Shown here piece by piece: positions 35,235 through 48,019 of a stretch of DNA of 64,000 nt. The translations under genes and the position numbers were made by a program. This DNA comes from Taenia hydatigena (Eukaryota; Platyhelminthes; Cestoda; Cyclophyllidea; Taeniidae): NCBI GenBank assembly GCA_036345935.2, contig JADWOT020001313.1, positions 95,001-159,000 of the forward strand, in the 5' to 3' direction. The notes under the pieces were generated by a model. The model did not search any database. It was not told the origin of the DNA and saw only the letters and a list, made by a program, of their open reading frames with translations. Position 1 is the stretch's first letter, and each line of letters starts with the position of its first letter.

Positions 35235-37124
35235 ATGAATCGTACAGCGGAATCAGCCAATTCCAACTCGAATGTTGCATCTCAAGTTCAGGAGGACAGA
35301 AGTTCCAGTGAGTGCTTCACATTTATAGTGTCCTCGTTAGATGGTATGTTTTTAGAGCTATACACTTCATTCTTTTATGAAAACACTCGGTTTCTGCGTG
35401 TATCTGCCAAATTATTCCCTTTCCTGACACTTTGCTGTTTGATAATAAGATAGTGATAAGCAAGAATTTAAATTCAGGTTTTTTGCATGATGGCAGACTC
35501 AGCAGTCTTGCAACCAATAATATGCTGTCGTGTCTAAATGGAAAAATTTGCCAAATCCTATTGTTTATGTGTGCGAAATTGGCTAAGCTATCTTCTTCAC
35601 TTGTTGACGTTTTGGTGGTATTCTTAAGAGAGCCACCAAGAGCGGAATGTGCCCCATCCTTTGTTTATCCACCCCAGTTTGTTAGTAGTACACACCCAGC
35701 AAAGTGACACTTTTGAAAATTATTACATTTTTTGATATTTAAATGCGCGCTCCTAGGTTAGCTTACCTAAGGCAATTTTTAAGGTCGTAACTAATTTTGG
35801 TGTGGAAAAGTCATGACCGATTTCGTCAGCATTAAATAGGAAGGCCTATCTACTACTGAATGAGTGAGCATGCTATGCAAGTTTAGAAGCCGTGAATTTA
35901 GAAAATAATTTCTATGTTTTCTTCTTCCACCGACGTCATTTTTGCTTTATTTCACAACTACACTCAATTAAAACAAAGGTCATGCCTCGGAAGACCCTTT
36001 TGGCCCAAGAGAACCTAACCCGTCGAATCTTGCAGATGGAATTTCCTCAGTAACCGTAAGTACTTGGAATTGGGCTGCAGTAAGGCCGTGACCTATCTGT
36101 GCTTCATCGTATTTAACAATGATGATTGCCTTTAATAGAACACAGACAATTTGCCGCCGAAAGCGGCTACTGGTGGGCCTTACGAAAGAAACATGGAAGC
36201 AGCTGGATCGATGCCTCTACTCAACCATCGAGCCCAAGTTTGACTCCAGCTGTGATCTCTCTCGGTGGTCATAATATTGCACAGCTTACCACAAATTTCC
36301 AAGTAAATTGCCCCATGACCGTTACTGCTCCACTTGGCAGTGACCTCGGCTATTGTCTTCCGACGCTACAATCCGTAAGCACATTAGTTTGAGGATTAGC
36401 TAAGAAAATTATGCTTCTACTATATGCGCAAGGCCCTATTCAGTGGCCGACGACTCAAATGTTTCCGAAGGTTAAGTATGTAGGCAAAGGCCGAGACAAA
36501 AGGGCTGTTCTATCATTGCAGGGCCCGGCAGCAGTTGCACAGATCCCGCCAAGTGCAGCAATTGTGTCCCCAGTATGGCCGAATCCTGCAGCTACTGCTA
36601 TAACCGACAACGCTGGCTTAGCCATCAGCAACATGATTGCTGCGATGGGAGCTAATTACGAGGCCGTAAGAAATAGTTCCTTAGTGGTGCAGTCCAATGA
36701 ATGCATGGTAGCTCAACACAACTCACCGCAACTCATGCTGCAGCAGCAACAGCAATATCTTGCTACCAGAGTACTTCAGAGCAACCAATTTTATCCGGGT
36801 TGGAATGTGCAACTTACAATGCCAAGCACTTCCTATAGCAGCACAGGTGAGTTGTTGTTTGCTGTCCTTTGCTGCGGAAGTTATGTCTTTACAGCCATTC
36901 ACCATCATGCATCAATTTTAGCTACCCACCCACCTGTGTGCATCAATCCGCAGTTTGGATATGGTGAGTTTACGCTTCTCCTTTCATTTGCTCACGTTTA
37001 GAAAATCTCTTTGATGCATTATCTTTTTTTGCCTTCAACAGCATCGGCTGCTCAATACCCTGCCCAAGTTGCAAGGAAACCGGCGGGTGCTATCTTTCTC
37101 GAAACAAGGAGACATTCAATATAA
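35235..37124 (+). CDS. multi-exon Gln/Ala-rich protein, family not recognised
   Basis: Proposed exons: 35235-35307 (MNRTAESANSNSNVASQVQE, ends phase 1, donor GTGAGT), 35979-36055 (HASEDPFGPREPNPSNLADG, phase 0 end), about 36146-36374 (SLTPAVISLGGHNIAQLTTN), 36522-36846 (GPAAVAQIPPSAAIVSPVWP, a five-Gln run, ends GTGAGT), 36922-36963, 37042-37124 ending in TAA. Phases agree at every join except 35979-36055 to 36146. There an acceptor inside the exon (ACGAAAG before KHGSSW) would restore phase, or a small exon is missing. The fourth exon may start earlier, at 36443. Total about 270 residues, low in Cys, rich in Ala, Gln, Ser and Pro, suggestive of a disordered regulatory or RNA-associated protein. 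No RRM, KH or homeobox is visible. AATAAA lies at 37392. The C-terminal four exons are the most secure. Confidence 0.55.
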
Positions 37125-37391
37125 TTGTGAGCGATGACTTGTCTGCGTAGATGCAACACTAATGTTGTCCGGTTTTTTTAACTGCAATAGGGCAGTGATT
37201 TATTTAACCTTGGCAACATTCTACGGCGACTTGTTGGAAAGCTTAATCATAGATAAAAGGAAACAAAAAAGCGAATTGAACTTTTAAAACTACACATTTG
37301 GGCAAGCTTTGGAGCGGAAAACGTCAAGTATGGACTTCAATGCTACCTTATTACTCCGAAAACATTCATAAATTGATGCTGTATATTGCAA

Positions 37392-37397
37392 AATAAA
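37392..37397 (+). promoter_or_regulatory. candidate poly(A) signal of the 35.2-37.1 kb gene
   Basis: AATAAA about 270 bases after the stop at 37122-37124, in an AT-rich 3' flank. Confidence 0.45.
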
Positions 37398-40300
37398 GAG
37401 TTAAAAAACTTTCCTTGGCGTTATTACCACACGAGGTATCGGCTCGAAGGTGGCGCTCTTGCGTTCATTGCGAAGTTATGCTGGGCGTCTCAAGCAGGAC
37501 ATAGAGATACCGCACTGTTATGTGTCTTTATGGTAAACGTATTTCCCACCCTAGCTGAACGGTAGGTTGACGTTATAAATGCAGCAGAGTGCTGTGCAGA
37601 AATATTGCTGTAATTTGACTTCCTTACCTTCTCAACTTCCCCATTTGATCTCGATACCTACTTGCATGCTCTTTAGGCACTTTTTGAAGAGAAATAGGAA
37701 ATCACATGCTCAGAGATTATACAATTTGTGCATGGAATTTTAAGCGTACCGAGTACAGGGAATCGCACAGAGTGGTTACATCTTTACGAATAGGCTTATT
37801 TAAAATGCATGCAAACACGGTACACAACTACGCTGTTTGCTATTTGCAGTAGCCACTTATCACTGTCTAATACTTTTACATTGCATTTACTTATCTTACC
37901 GGATTCCGATAGATTTTCTCTGAATTCATGCCAATTAGTAAAATCGTGAATTTTTGGATTCGTTATGGAGGACTGAATTGTAGCTCCCACAAAACCATAC
38001 TCACCGCAATTCTCTATTCTTCTGCGTATCGGACCGCCATCATTAAGGTGTATTTTCGCCCAACCCTAAAAGCTAAATTGTGTGGCGCGTTAGATATGTC
38101 ACGTTGTTGAGGTCGTAGGAGGTTTTAATCAATTTACGCGGTTCCTTATTAAAATAATTTCCCAAGAAATTTTGCCCCTTTTACTCACACCGTCATTTTG
38201 ACGGGTGATAAGTGTTAAAGTGTTTCTGGGCAGAGCAACCAAGCGAAGCAGAAGTGCGTATAAGATTAGATGCTTTAAAAGTTTCCACGTTCTACGTGGA
38301 ACGCATTATGTCTGTTCACAAAGCTGTAAATACACAGGGTACGATACGTGCGATGGGTGAATAGGATTCGGGAGAGAAGAGATTAAGGGTTCAGCTAAGG
38401 CGCTTTAGGGGCAGAACTTTTTTGCACTACAGAGCTTACAGACTGTTGATACTCCTAGTGCACTGCTTTAAAAAACATCGTTTTGCTTTAGTAGCCGACC
38501 AAAAATGATGTATCTTGCCTCTGACTTTGTCCAGTGGACGACCGATTTACCTTACAGCCCTTTCCTCTAGTCTTTGCCGATTTCTTGACCTAATTTAAGC
38601 GCTATCGTACTGTCATCAATCTACTATGCACAAAGTTCCAATTTTAATAATAGTTTTATGAGATTTATTTGCTTTGACACCTCATTTTAGATGTCACCTC
38701 TGAGTGCCTGTGTGGTTATCATTTGGGTGTGTGGCTTTCGCTATCGCTAATGCGTTGCATGACTGCCGGTCCGAGTAATATTTGGGTGGTTTTGCTTTAA
38801 CTATTGCTCTTGCCTTGATGCATGCAACACAGCTCTCAGCATATAAAGTTATTCTGCATACAGATTTTATTCATGCCTTTGTGCATCATTTGGTTAATGC
38901 AATGTTCTACCTGGTTGATCGCATCGCCATGTTTTGGTCATTCGCCGATTTTCAATTGTTTTTTTTCTGTTGTGGTTTGCTATAGCTCATTTGTATCACA
39001 TGCAACGTGTTTATTATGGCAAGTATCTTGCTTCTTTACTAATACTTATTTCGTGAGACCAGGAATGATGCTTTATGAAGTTGGCATGTTATTTGCATTC
39101 CAGAAAAAAGCCTCAAGTGCACTCAAATAAGGCTGCAGGAAGGTGCACAAGTTAGGTTCGTTGCACAGGTTAATCAACTAAATGCATATTGTGTGGTTTT
39201 ACAACGTGCAAGAGGCGAACTAAGATAGGGGTAGCAGTTTTTGATATTTAGTTTATCAGACGATGGGGCAAACTTAGATTACAACTAATCACATTTGGTG
39301 GATTAGCCTTCGGTAACTCCCAGCCATAGCGGTAGGTCATTTTCTGTTATAATAATGGAGGGCCTTTCTCTAAAGGATGCTTTTTGTGACCCTTACGCTC
39401 CGTGTAATTCGCATTACCGTAGAGAAAAGTGTAGTAGCATTTCTCATTTGCATTGATGCGCAATGTGATTAGCGGTTCAAAAATGAACTCGTAACCTTTT
39501 ACGATAGTGACACGCCAAATCAATTTTTGGTCTAAGATCGCAGCAGCTGCAACTCATGCACTCACAATTTAACGTGCGGTAATGCAGACGCCCCAATGAC
39601 TATGCGCAACAATGAACGGCCGCTGAGGATTACCATTGTCATTAACTTGCGATCGACACCCATTACGCCACTGACATTCTTTGATATCTTTCCACTTTTG
39701 TTAGGCCTAGGTTGTTGTCATTGCAACGTGCTGACCTCAAGTTGTCTAAGGGACCTCTAACCTACCATGCCATCCTGCGTCTACCCAGCCACTACTTCTT
39801 CTGCCCCACATTTTGACAGCCAGCATATGTACTGTCTCGCCCTCAGTAGGTGCTGCAGTCAATGTAGCAGTTAAGTGACGCAGCTTTTATTAAGCTGCTA
39901 AATGACTGATATAGTTTTTTGCATTTTTTTTACGTGGCTGCATATTTAAGGCATCATAAGTGCATGCCAGGGCCTTCCTTTTACGCCTTGATCCCATTCC
40001 CTTATTTTGGGCATTGAGTATCGCAGCTTATGTTTGATTTAGTTTGAGAGATTCCGAACTTACGGATGGGCTACTGTAGTTGGTTTGGTGTTCGCCTCTT
40101 TGTATTTGTTTTTTTTTTTTTTGATTTTTTACCTATTAAACCCCAAGTTATGAGCCCATACGCACTAAACTCCATTGCTAAGACTGCAAGTGAGCGCAAA
40201 TATCAAATTTGGTAAAGAAATGGGCACAGGAAACAGAACCTTGTGTGATGTTGTGCGCTAGCATTAAGAGCTCATCACAATGGCAGTGAGACATTACGTC

Positions 40301-42579
40301 TGCAACTCACAGATATCGACGCTTTTCAATAACTCTCTGCACGACTCATACGACTTCGCACAATTCCACCAAAGAGGGACTGGTTAGCGAGGCCGAACTA
40401 AGAATATTTGAGCATTGCCAAGTGCCTAAATTTCCCTTCATTTTGATCTGCTCTTGTGCATTATCATGGCCTTGGTTTAAATGCCCATATTCCAATTTCA
40501 AAGCATTTCTGACCTTACTAATATACTCAAACTTGTTAGATCTGAGCTTCAGTTGTGCCTGCAACGCAGTCGATTGTGCTGTTCTTGAGATTGGTGGTGA
40601 TATGTGTTATTGCCTAGCTGTCACGTAAAATTAATTGGTTACGCAGTCTAAATGGGTTTTGTAAATTGCATTCTGTGACGTTAAAAATGCAGTCAGTTAT
40701 GGCGTGCATAAACATTGCTCGCCAACGCGTCAGGTGGCAGTACAACATTGCCCTGGCAACCAAACCTCCGTCTGTATACTTACATCAGAATATCTCTCAT
40801 TGTGAGCCTAACGATGAGTTCAAATCGAGTAACATAGTAGGACCATGCATGCAGACACAAAGTCAGCTTAGCGCAAACATAATTTCTGCAGAATTAAAGA
40901 GGTACATTAGTGGGTATTCAATTCGTCGTGGAGACGTCCATCTTCTTCTCAGAGGATGTATATGCAGTTGTAGACTTGGCCCAAATGTTGACGCTTTGGT
41001 AGAGTGTTGAGCCGACGACCCATTATCCTATTCCCAACGTTAGCTTAGTGAGAAAGAGACCATAAGGTACATGCGGGCTTAACTGCGTTTGACTGATGTC
41101 TTAGTCTACTGGAAATGAAAATGGTGGCATCGATAGAGGATTTGCATAGATCAATTCTACCACATAGGTAGCCTTCTTTTCTGGAGCTGGTAATGACTCT
41201 GCCATCCTCAATATTATCAGCACATTTCCTCCCTGTTAAGCAAAGGAACAAATAGTCTTCCTTCGTTTAATGCCAACGTATTGCGATTGGGCTGAATACG
41301 GCATAAATGCAGACCAACGACTTCGCTCACGTGTGTGGCTTGGGTTAGCGTCGCATACAAGGAGCCAGTAGGAAGTATGCCCTTAAATGATTGGCTTACA
41401 CTAAAGCGCGCGCCACTACAGTACTTGGATTGGGTTGGTATACTGGTGGCGCTGATGACTAACTTGAGCAAACAAACACAGAGGGTTGGATTGGTTTGGA
41501 AAATGCAAGATGAGCTAAGCTAATCTATAAGCCAAAGCCTGCTCTATAACTCTGACTCTGAGGCCTTACTTAATGCCTGTTATACAGCGTCTGGATGAAG
41601 TGTGATAGTGAAAAGTACCAACCGCCCAAGCGCTCTCCCGATGCTATTGCCCCAAAAAAATGACAGTCACCCTTTTTATGGCATCGGATGAGCCCGTGCA
41701 CAAATGGTGATTCTTAAGGAATTAACGACTGAGATGGGTTGATTCGCTTGCTGCCTAAGAAGGAAAGCATGATAAAACGGTGGGGTCTTTTCGCACCTAT
41801 CTCGATGAGAAAGTTTTGTTCACTTCTCATTATGGCTGCGTTTTTCAACCGGCACGGGTAATATAATAGTTCGATGCAAGTTTACTAGGCTTTACGCAAA
41901 CTATAACGATTGCTAGAATCTAAGCAAAAAAAGTCTGGACGGAATTTTTATGCGGATATTTTAAATTCGACTGCTCTAAAGCTTTTCAAACCAGCAAAAT
42001 TTGAAGCCATTTGAGTTAATGCTATCCCCGAATTCATGATACGCAACTTTATTAATAAATAATTCAAACAAGAACAATTTTCTAGTGTCACAAGCCTTCT
42101 CATTAAAGATTTACACGGAGACAGTCAAGCACACCCAAGAAGATGGTCTGCCCACAGATCATATGGCAAGTGTGCATGTGCTTGCAAGTTAGCCGTTGGC
42201 ATACCGATCCGCAAGCCAGCATAGATTTGATGTGTATCGAAGATGCGGGGCCTAAATAATTGGCATTAGGGAGACGTCAACGCAATGCCTGCCAATTGCG
42301 AATGCAATAAAATAAAAAAGGACCGCAGAAGTTTTTATGTACGGTAAAATCTTGCTGCAACAATGGCATTTATACCATTGTCTGCATGCAGCTAATGGGC
42401 AATCTCATGGTTCCTTAAATTGCCGTTGTCAGAGAGAGACTTGTCTAGCATGCATCGATCAAATTGTCGAGGATTGGGCGAAATATTACCGTGTCAATTA
42501 ATTGCATACAGCTTCCAGGAGGCGAATCATTCCGACAGGTTTATTTTTGGATAGCTTGCTATCAATTGCAAATTGCGAC
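37398..42579. other. long intergenic region; poly(T) run at 40109-40122
   Basis: About 5 kb without a supported gene. A run of 14 T sits at 40109-40122. A 114-codon frame at 40666-41010 (ARQRVRWQYNIALATKPPSV...) and an 84-codon minus frame at 41217-41471 are the best open frames, but both lack splice or family support and are of a length expected by chance. Confidence 0.4.
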
Positions 42580-44230
42580 AAATTTTAGGCTTCACGGTCC
42601 AAAGCGTGAGCATAGCTAAAAGTTGACGGAAAAAGGCAATTAGTTTAGCTTGCATGGACCAGGCCTGACTATGTCACTTATGTTACAAGTAGTTATGTCC
42701 TTTTACGGGCCACTCTTAGAATTCATTCATTCCTTTCGTGTAGCTACATTGGGCAGTATATCTTCTCAGGGGTGTTAATTTTGCTGGTAAATACAAAACA
42801 AAGGCACGAAAAGGTGTAATTTTATGGCAGCTTACCCCACAAGCGTAGTGCTAAAAAATAAATCTTTTCACACCTGACGACCTCAACAAATGAGTATTAC
42901 CAGAAATTGCATGCATTCCCACAAGCATTCTATGCATTGGTCACACAGCAATAACTACTCGTGTGGCTTGAGTGTGTGCATTCGATGCAAAATAAATGAG
43001 TAGACTGGGAAGTGTTGAGGCATATGTACCTCAGGAAAGCTCACGCACTGATAGAAGGCCCACCTGCCCAGGCAGTTTAGACCGAAGGAAGCGAATGATG
43101 AGCTAACGGTTGTCTGAATTGTTCCCTGCTGTCGTCATTAATAACCAGCTTTTGACCACGTAGTGAATTCAAACGAAAATCATGGAGTAGCTTAACCGTT
43201 TCTTGCCTTAGTTATATCAGACTTTACTTCAAAAACATCCTCGACTTTACAGGATACAATGTTCCGGTTTAATTTCAATTTGTCTTATTTTATGTTGCTT
43301 CACCTCTTTCATTTTCAGGTGCAAAGAGTAAGGTCCAGTCATCACATACACACGCACTTCTCGGACGTGGCTATTCTGGCTCAGTTACGGGTAAGTCAAT
43401 TTTACTTTACGCAATATCCGTCAGGGTGTGCCAATAACCTGGTTTCTGTACCCCATTTAGGGCATTGACATCACAATATAGAGACAACTTCTTACAAAAG
43501 CTTGAATTTGATGCATTGAATATTTTTAGCGATGCGCCATGCAATTCGGACGAACCGTGGCTGGGTAGGGGATTTTGCAAAGGGTGGTGATCCACTATCC
43601 CAGCTGCCAGTGCATTGCGATTGACTTTTCGTTTTTAGTCTTGGTCCTTAGGCCTTCGTATTGAGTGCAATTATCACATAGGCAGGGGGAACAGTGGTCG
43701 AGGCTGAGCTCATTCAGACTAGGTTCATTCTCAGTTGCTGATGGTGCTCCTTCCACTAACCTATTCGTGACCACTGATCGCCTCTCCCTTAAAAGATGTA
43801 TTCTGGCATGTATTGCATCGGTGTTGCTACTTTCTGAAACTGTTTAGCAGTTCGATAAACAATAAGGTACGATCATCAATTAGAGGATGTTTGTAAGACC
43901 ACGGGCTAATTAAACGTTGGCGGATTTGTACAAAATACACACAGCGTCATTTCGTCTTGCAATTCAACTAAGACTAATACTAATGTAAAGCATTCAATAT
44001 ACGATTGCTGCCTTAAATGAATGAATAATAAACGAATACGGATGCTCTAAGCAGCATTCATCATAACGAATGCAAGATAAATAAATTGGGAGTGTGCGAA
44101 ATGTGTGAACGGTGTTGTGCTTTCGGTATCATGGAATTACTGCTAGCGGGCAACCACTGACAAAACATTCTTAACCTTATCATTACTATCCCTGAAATAT
44201 TATGTCTAGGAATGCTTTAGAAACTCAAGT
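42580..44230 (-). repeat. long dispersed repeat, copy 2 (inverse of 2215-3850)
   Basis: The reverse complement of this segment aligns with 2215-3850 throughout, at moderate divergence with small indels. Its plus-strand right edge is at the branch/acceptor region of the exon that starts at 44237. It contains an exon-like unit 43320-43389 with acceptor TTTCATTTTCAG and donor GTAAGT. That unit reads AKSKVQSSHTHALLGRGYSG in one frame and QRVRSSHHIHTHFSDVAI in another, and both are partly conserved in the other copy. Its phase 1 exit would fit the 44237 exon. Confidence 0.75.
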
Positions 44231-44236
44231 GTACAG

Positions 44237-45655
44237 CGGTCAGCGGTCTCATGCCGCATGTGCCCATTGATAGGATGCAAGGATTAGTGGATATCTCTGT
44301 GTATCCTCCCAAACCTGTCAAGATGCATGGCAGCGAGTCGCAGGGTATACTGATGTGCGCCCCCAACATTAATGGTAGAGTGGAGCCTCTAGTTGTTGAG
44401 GGTCCGACAAAACCAGCGTTGGGTGACAGAGTGCACGTGGAAGGCCATCCTGGTGAGTTAAAATCTACATTCTATTGTAGAGTCTCGGGCTTTAGAGGCA
44501 CGCTGTTTATTGCATCCGTCATATCTGAATAGTGCCAATTTTCTAATGACTTTCCAATCTTTAAGTTGCATTGGCATTTGCTTTCAACTGATGGCTTGGT
44601 TTTTCAAAAAGCTTTGAAACATTGTGAGACTCTGAAAGGGCATTCGGGTTGTTCTTCGACTAGTAGGTGATTCACCATAAGTCCATTTAATATCTTAGAA
44701 GCGGTTTGCACAAGTGAGATAATAAAAAGTTAATTTTATGGTAATTCTTGATCTCTCGGATTTGGAAATCAAATGCTTTAGGAGCTGTCATTAAAAGAAG
44801 GGCTTCATTCTAACTAGAATAACCGCTGCATGTCTGTATTGGAAATGATCGGTTCCCGTTTTAATACTTAATACTTCGATATTAAGGTTTTTAAAGTTTA
44901 GTCTTATGAAGGACTAGGGGTGCACGGATTTCGTAATTAATGCTTGCGCATGTGTGGGACCATTTTCTTTTGTATTTTCAAACGAAAATAATGAAATACA
45001 TTGCACAACTTATGTGATCAACTAGAGAGCATAATTTCCAAGTAAGAATCTATTGCTTTCTGAAGAATACGTGACGTGTTCATCCCTTTCCGCATACCTG
45101 CCGCATTCGCCTCAACACTAATGCCGGTGAATATCGGTGAATTAAGTTCTTTTGCATGAAATATTTACCAATCAAGAGAACCTGAAGAGATCGCGAAACC
45201 ATCCATAAAGCGGACAAGAAGAAAGCTTCTGGTAGGCTCGTTGAGGTTGCAGACGTCCACTATAGCATGGGTCGGTGGACTTGCAGTGACTGCGTGAAAC
45301 ATCTACCTCATGGAAGCGTCAGATGACAAAATAGTGTTGAGTGTCACCGCCATTCACTGCAGTAATGCACTTTGCGACCTTAAATTGATTTTAGGCAACG
45401 ATTTTTCTTTGAGAGTAGTGAACAATAAAGATACTAGTTCGTAAGAATTGCACTTTACTCGGGAAGCTCAACCCATTTTACTTCTTTCACGCCTTCCTTT
45501 TAGGCGAACCGGATGCTCAACTTCACCTTAGAAAGATAGTGAGGGAGCAAGGGATGGTCCCAAACAGCCACTTACAAGGGTGTGCTCCAAAAGCTGGGGA
45601 ACAGCCCCGATGCTGTCATCAAGGCCCCACTTTGGTGGGTGCACAGATCTCCTAG
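44237..45655 (+). CDS. EMAPII-like tRNA-binding domain fragment (AIMP1 / TyrRS C-terminal type), last exon frameshifted
   Basis: Exon 44237-44452 encodes VSGLMPHVPIDRMQG, then PPKPVKMHGSESQGILMCAP and GDRVHVEGHPG, ending phase 1 at GTGAGT. This is the signature of the EMAPII/OB-fold tRNA-binding domain found at the C-terminus of AIMP1 (p43) and of animal TyrRS, which binds tRNA or tethers synthetases. Exon 45504-45655, after a 1051-base intron (acceptor CCTTCCTTTTAG), continues correctly with GEPDAQLHLRK and ends with the family-like PTLVGAQIS and TAG. In between, the conserved ATYKGVLQKLGNSPDAVIKA lies in another frame (45567-45626), so one slip before 45567 and a compensating one-base loss at about 45627 are implied. 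The N-terminal half of the domain was not found upstream. The piece is probably a pseudogene or a captured fragment, or else contains sequence errors. Confidence 0.7.
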
Positions 45656-48019
45656 GCAGAGCGTGTAATTCAACGTGCTCCCGTTTTTTCTTTGTTTTTT
45701 TCTTTCAGTTATGCGTCGAGTACTAGCGTCTGATTATTTTGGTAGGTGGTATATTTTCTTTAAGAATTATAAATGCAGAGATTTTTCTACAATCAGCAGC
45801 ATTCATCAAAGAAAGCCGTGTAGTTAGGTCATTTTGTCTCAAACTGACGAGCGTTTATAGTAACTTGGGAGTGGGCTGACAAATAGTCTTGCTTCCTACA
45901 ATGCCCACCAACGAGACTAAGGCTCCCTTGTTATGGCATACCCATGACAGGTAGATCGGCTTGCAGAAAGATTGATCATAAAGGTTTAGTGGTGAACCAA
46001 AGAAGAGAGTTTCGAAATTTGTCGCAAAAATGGTTGCAGAGTTGAAAATGCTTCACAATCCACGTGGTTGTAGGCCAGGGTTGATCAGCTGTAGATTAAG
46101 GGATAGAAGCACGTGATCATAGTTGTTTTCGTGTGATATCTCTTCGTTGGTGGTTCTGATCTACAGGCCTATAAATAAGCATGTCTGATTGCAGTGCTTT
46201 GACGATGTAAGTCCCAAATTGCATGAGTCATTTTTGTTGGTAGTTCGACTGATTCAGCAACAATAAAGAAAGAGACCAGATGCGCAGTCTAAATGAGCTA
46301 AATTCACTATAACAGAGGATTTTGATGGCTAGATTACATGTAAAATCTCTTATTTTTTTTACCATTGGGGCTCGTGCGTTGGTTTGGGTTAGCACAGACT
46401 TGGCTGACGATGGTGGAAGCCTCAATGCTGCTAGTTCACTCTATTCCACTTTGCTTATCTACTTCCCGCTTCATACTATTGTCCTCACCATTCACTCCCT
46501 AATGCTCCATTCAAATTGTGCTCCCACTTCAACGCAACCCAGTCTGGACTCTAAACTAACCTTGGTTGCTAACACATTAAGTGAAGCGGCTTTCAGCCAT
46601 TAATGATTTCTTGAAAAAGATATTGTCGCTTGCGTTTAGACTACTCACAGCAAGCGGCTTTATTTTGAGAAAAAAGATATGCCAATGAATAAATGGAATC
46701 TGTATGATTGCAATCCTCAATCCTAGTTCGTACCTCGCACTTTTATCAGTATGCTTTGCTGAGCCGTTTTAGAAAATTCAATGGAACGTAGCGGTTGGGA
46801 GGGCAATTTATTTTGATCAATTGAGCTGACACTGAAGCTTTTTTCCCATATGCAGTCGAAAGTCACCATAGCTAGCTACCGCGGATGCTGGCTTATTGGA
46901 CCATTTGTAAAAATAGAGTAAAAGGTATCACAATTCTGAATTGAAAGCATTAAAGCCTTATGCGGTGCATTCATCAAGACTAAATGTCATCAGCCGGTAG
47001 GGTAAAAGAGAAAGCTACATGGCCTTTGTTATGAAGTTTTTAACTATTCATACAAATTCCAATTTCGGTTTATGAAGATGTCTGAAATTAATATTGTTAC
47101 CTAAATTATGCCAAGAGAGTGAAAGTTAGTTAAATCAGAGCTTTATTGAAATATTCCTTAAATATTGCTCGCCAGCATAATTACTAGCAAAATTCATTAT
47201 AAGCTACACAATTTTACAAATGTATCCGTAGACACTCGACTGTTTATTTTTTCCAGGCAGTTGCTTTTTTGATGGAACGTCTTAACTGTACTCTAGGTAC
47301 CTGCAGCTGCAGGCAAATATTGTGCACAAAGTCAAGGATATATGATTATTAGTTTGTCGATTATATCAAGATGGTTGCAATGCGAATGGCTTTTACTCAC
47401 CACAAGTAGGCATTCAAACGAAATAGAGACAGCGATTACTCATCCAGCGCCAACTGACGTCGTCAAAAGTCAGCTATTTTTGAGATTAACGAATTCGTCT
47501 TGATGAATTATGGCGCAACTGATTCCCATTATTTTATAATAAATGAATTTATTTGAGCCAGATTTTAACAAAAGCAGACTTGGATGCCAAAATGGAAGCA
47601 TTCACCACAGAAAAGAAAGCTATCGACTTGCTTTAATGCCACCGAACGGCTGTCAGGATAGTTATATCTATAGACATGCTTGGAGGAATATAATGCATTA
47701 AAGCAAAGTTTGTTCTGAATTTCTGCACTTGTAGACCGACTGTTCTTAAAGGAGTACCTTCGTTTGTTTTGCTATTGGCCGTTGCCTTTAAGGTTTGCTT
47801 CGTGCCGGTGCTGTCGCAATGATACTCGGAGGGTCCCTCTTGCGATAGCTTCCCAGATATTAATCCTCTCTCACTTCAAATGGGGACAAATCCCGCCCAA
47901 GTTCAATGGTAGAAGCTCGCATCTGTTACTAAGCCCAAGTAGCGGATGCGCATCCTTTTGACTAAAGCGTTTTCTAAACAAAAAGCGCAAAACCGCTGTT
48001 TCTCCTATGCTACCAAGCC
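45656..48019. other. intergenic, nothing recognised
   Basis: No poly(A) signal was seen near the EMAPII-like stop. A 93-codon plus frame (46322-46603) ends in a C/T-rich stretch resembling the SINE tail in composition, but it could not be aligned. No other feature. Confidence 0.35.

Noticed and set aside
40109..40122. Run of 14 T as the poly(A) tail of a minus-strand retrocopy
   Set aside because: The sequence beyond it on the minus strand shows no coding similarity or target-site duplication.
40666..41010. A 114-codon plus-strand ORF
   Set aside because: The length is within chance for a 64 kb window searched in six frames, with no splice signals or recognised motif.
45539..45567. A 29-base mini-intron (GTGAGG...ACAG) that would restore the EMAPII-like frame
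   Set aside because: It is far shorter than the other introns in the window, and removing it would delete part of the domain core. Frameshift is the simpler reading.
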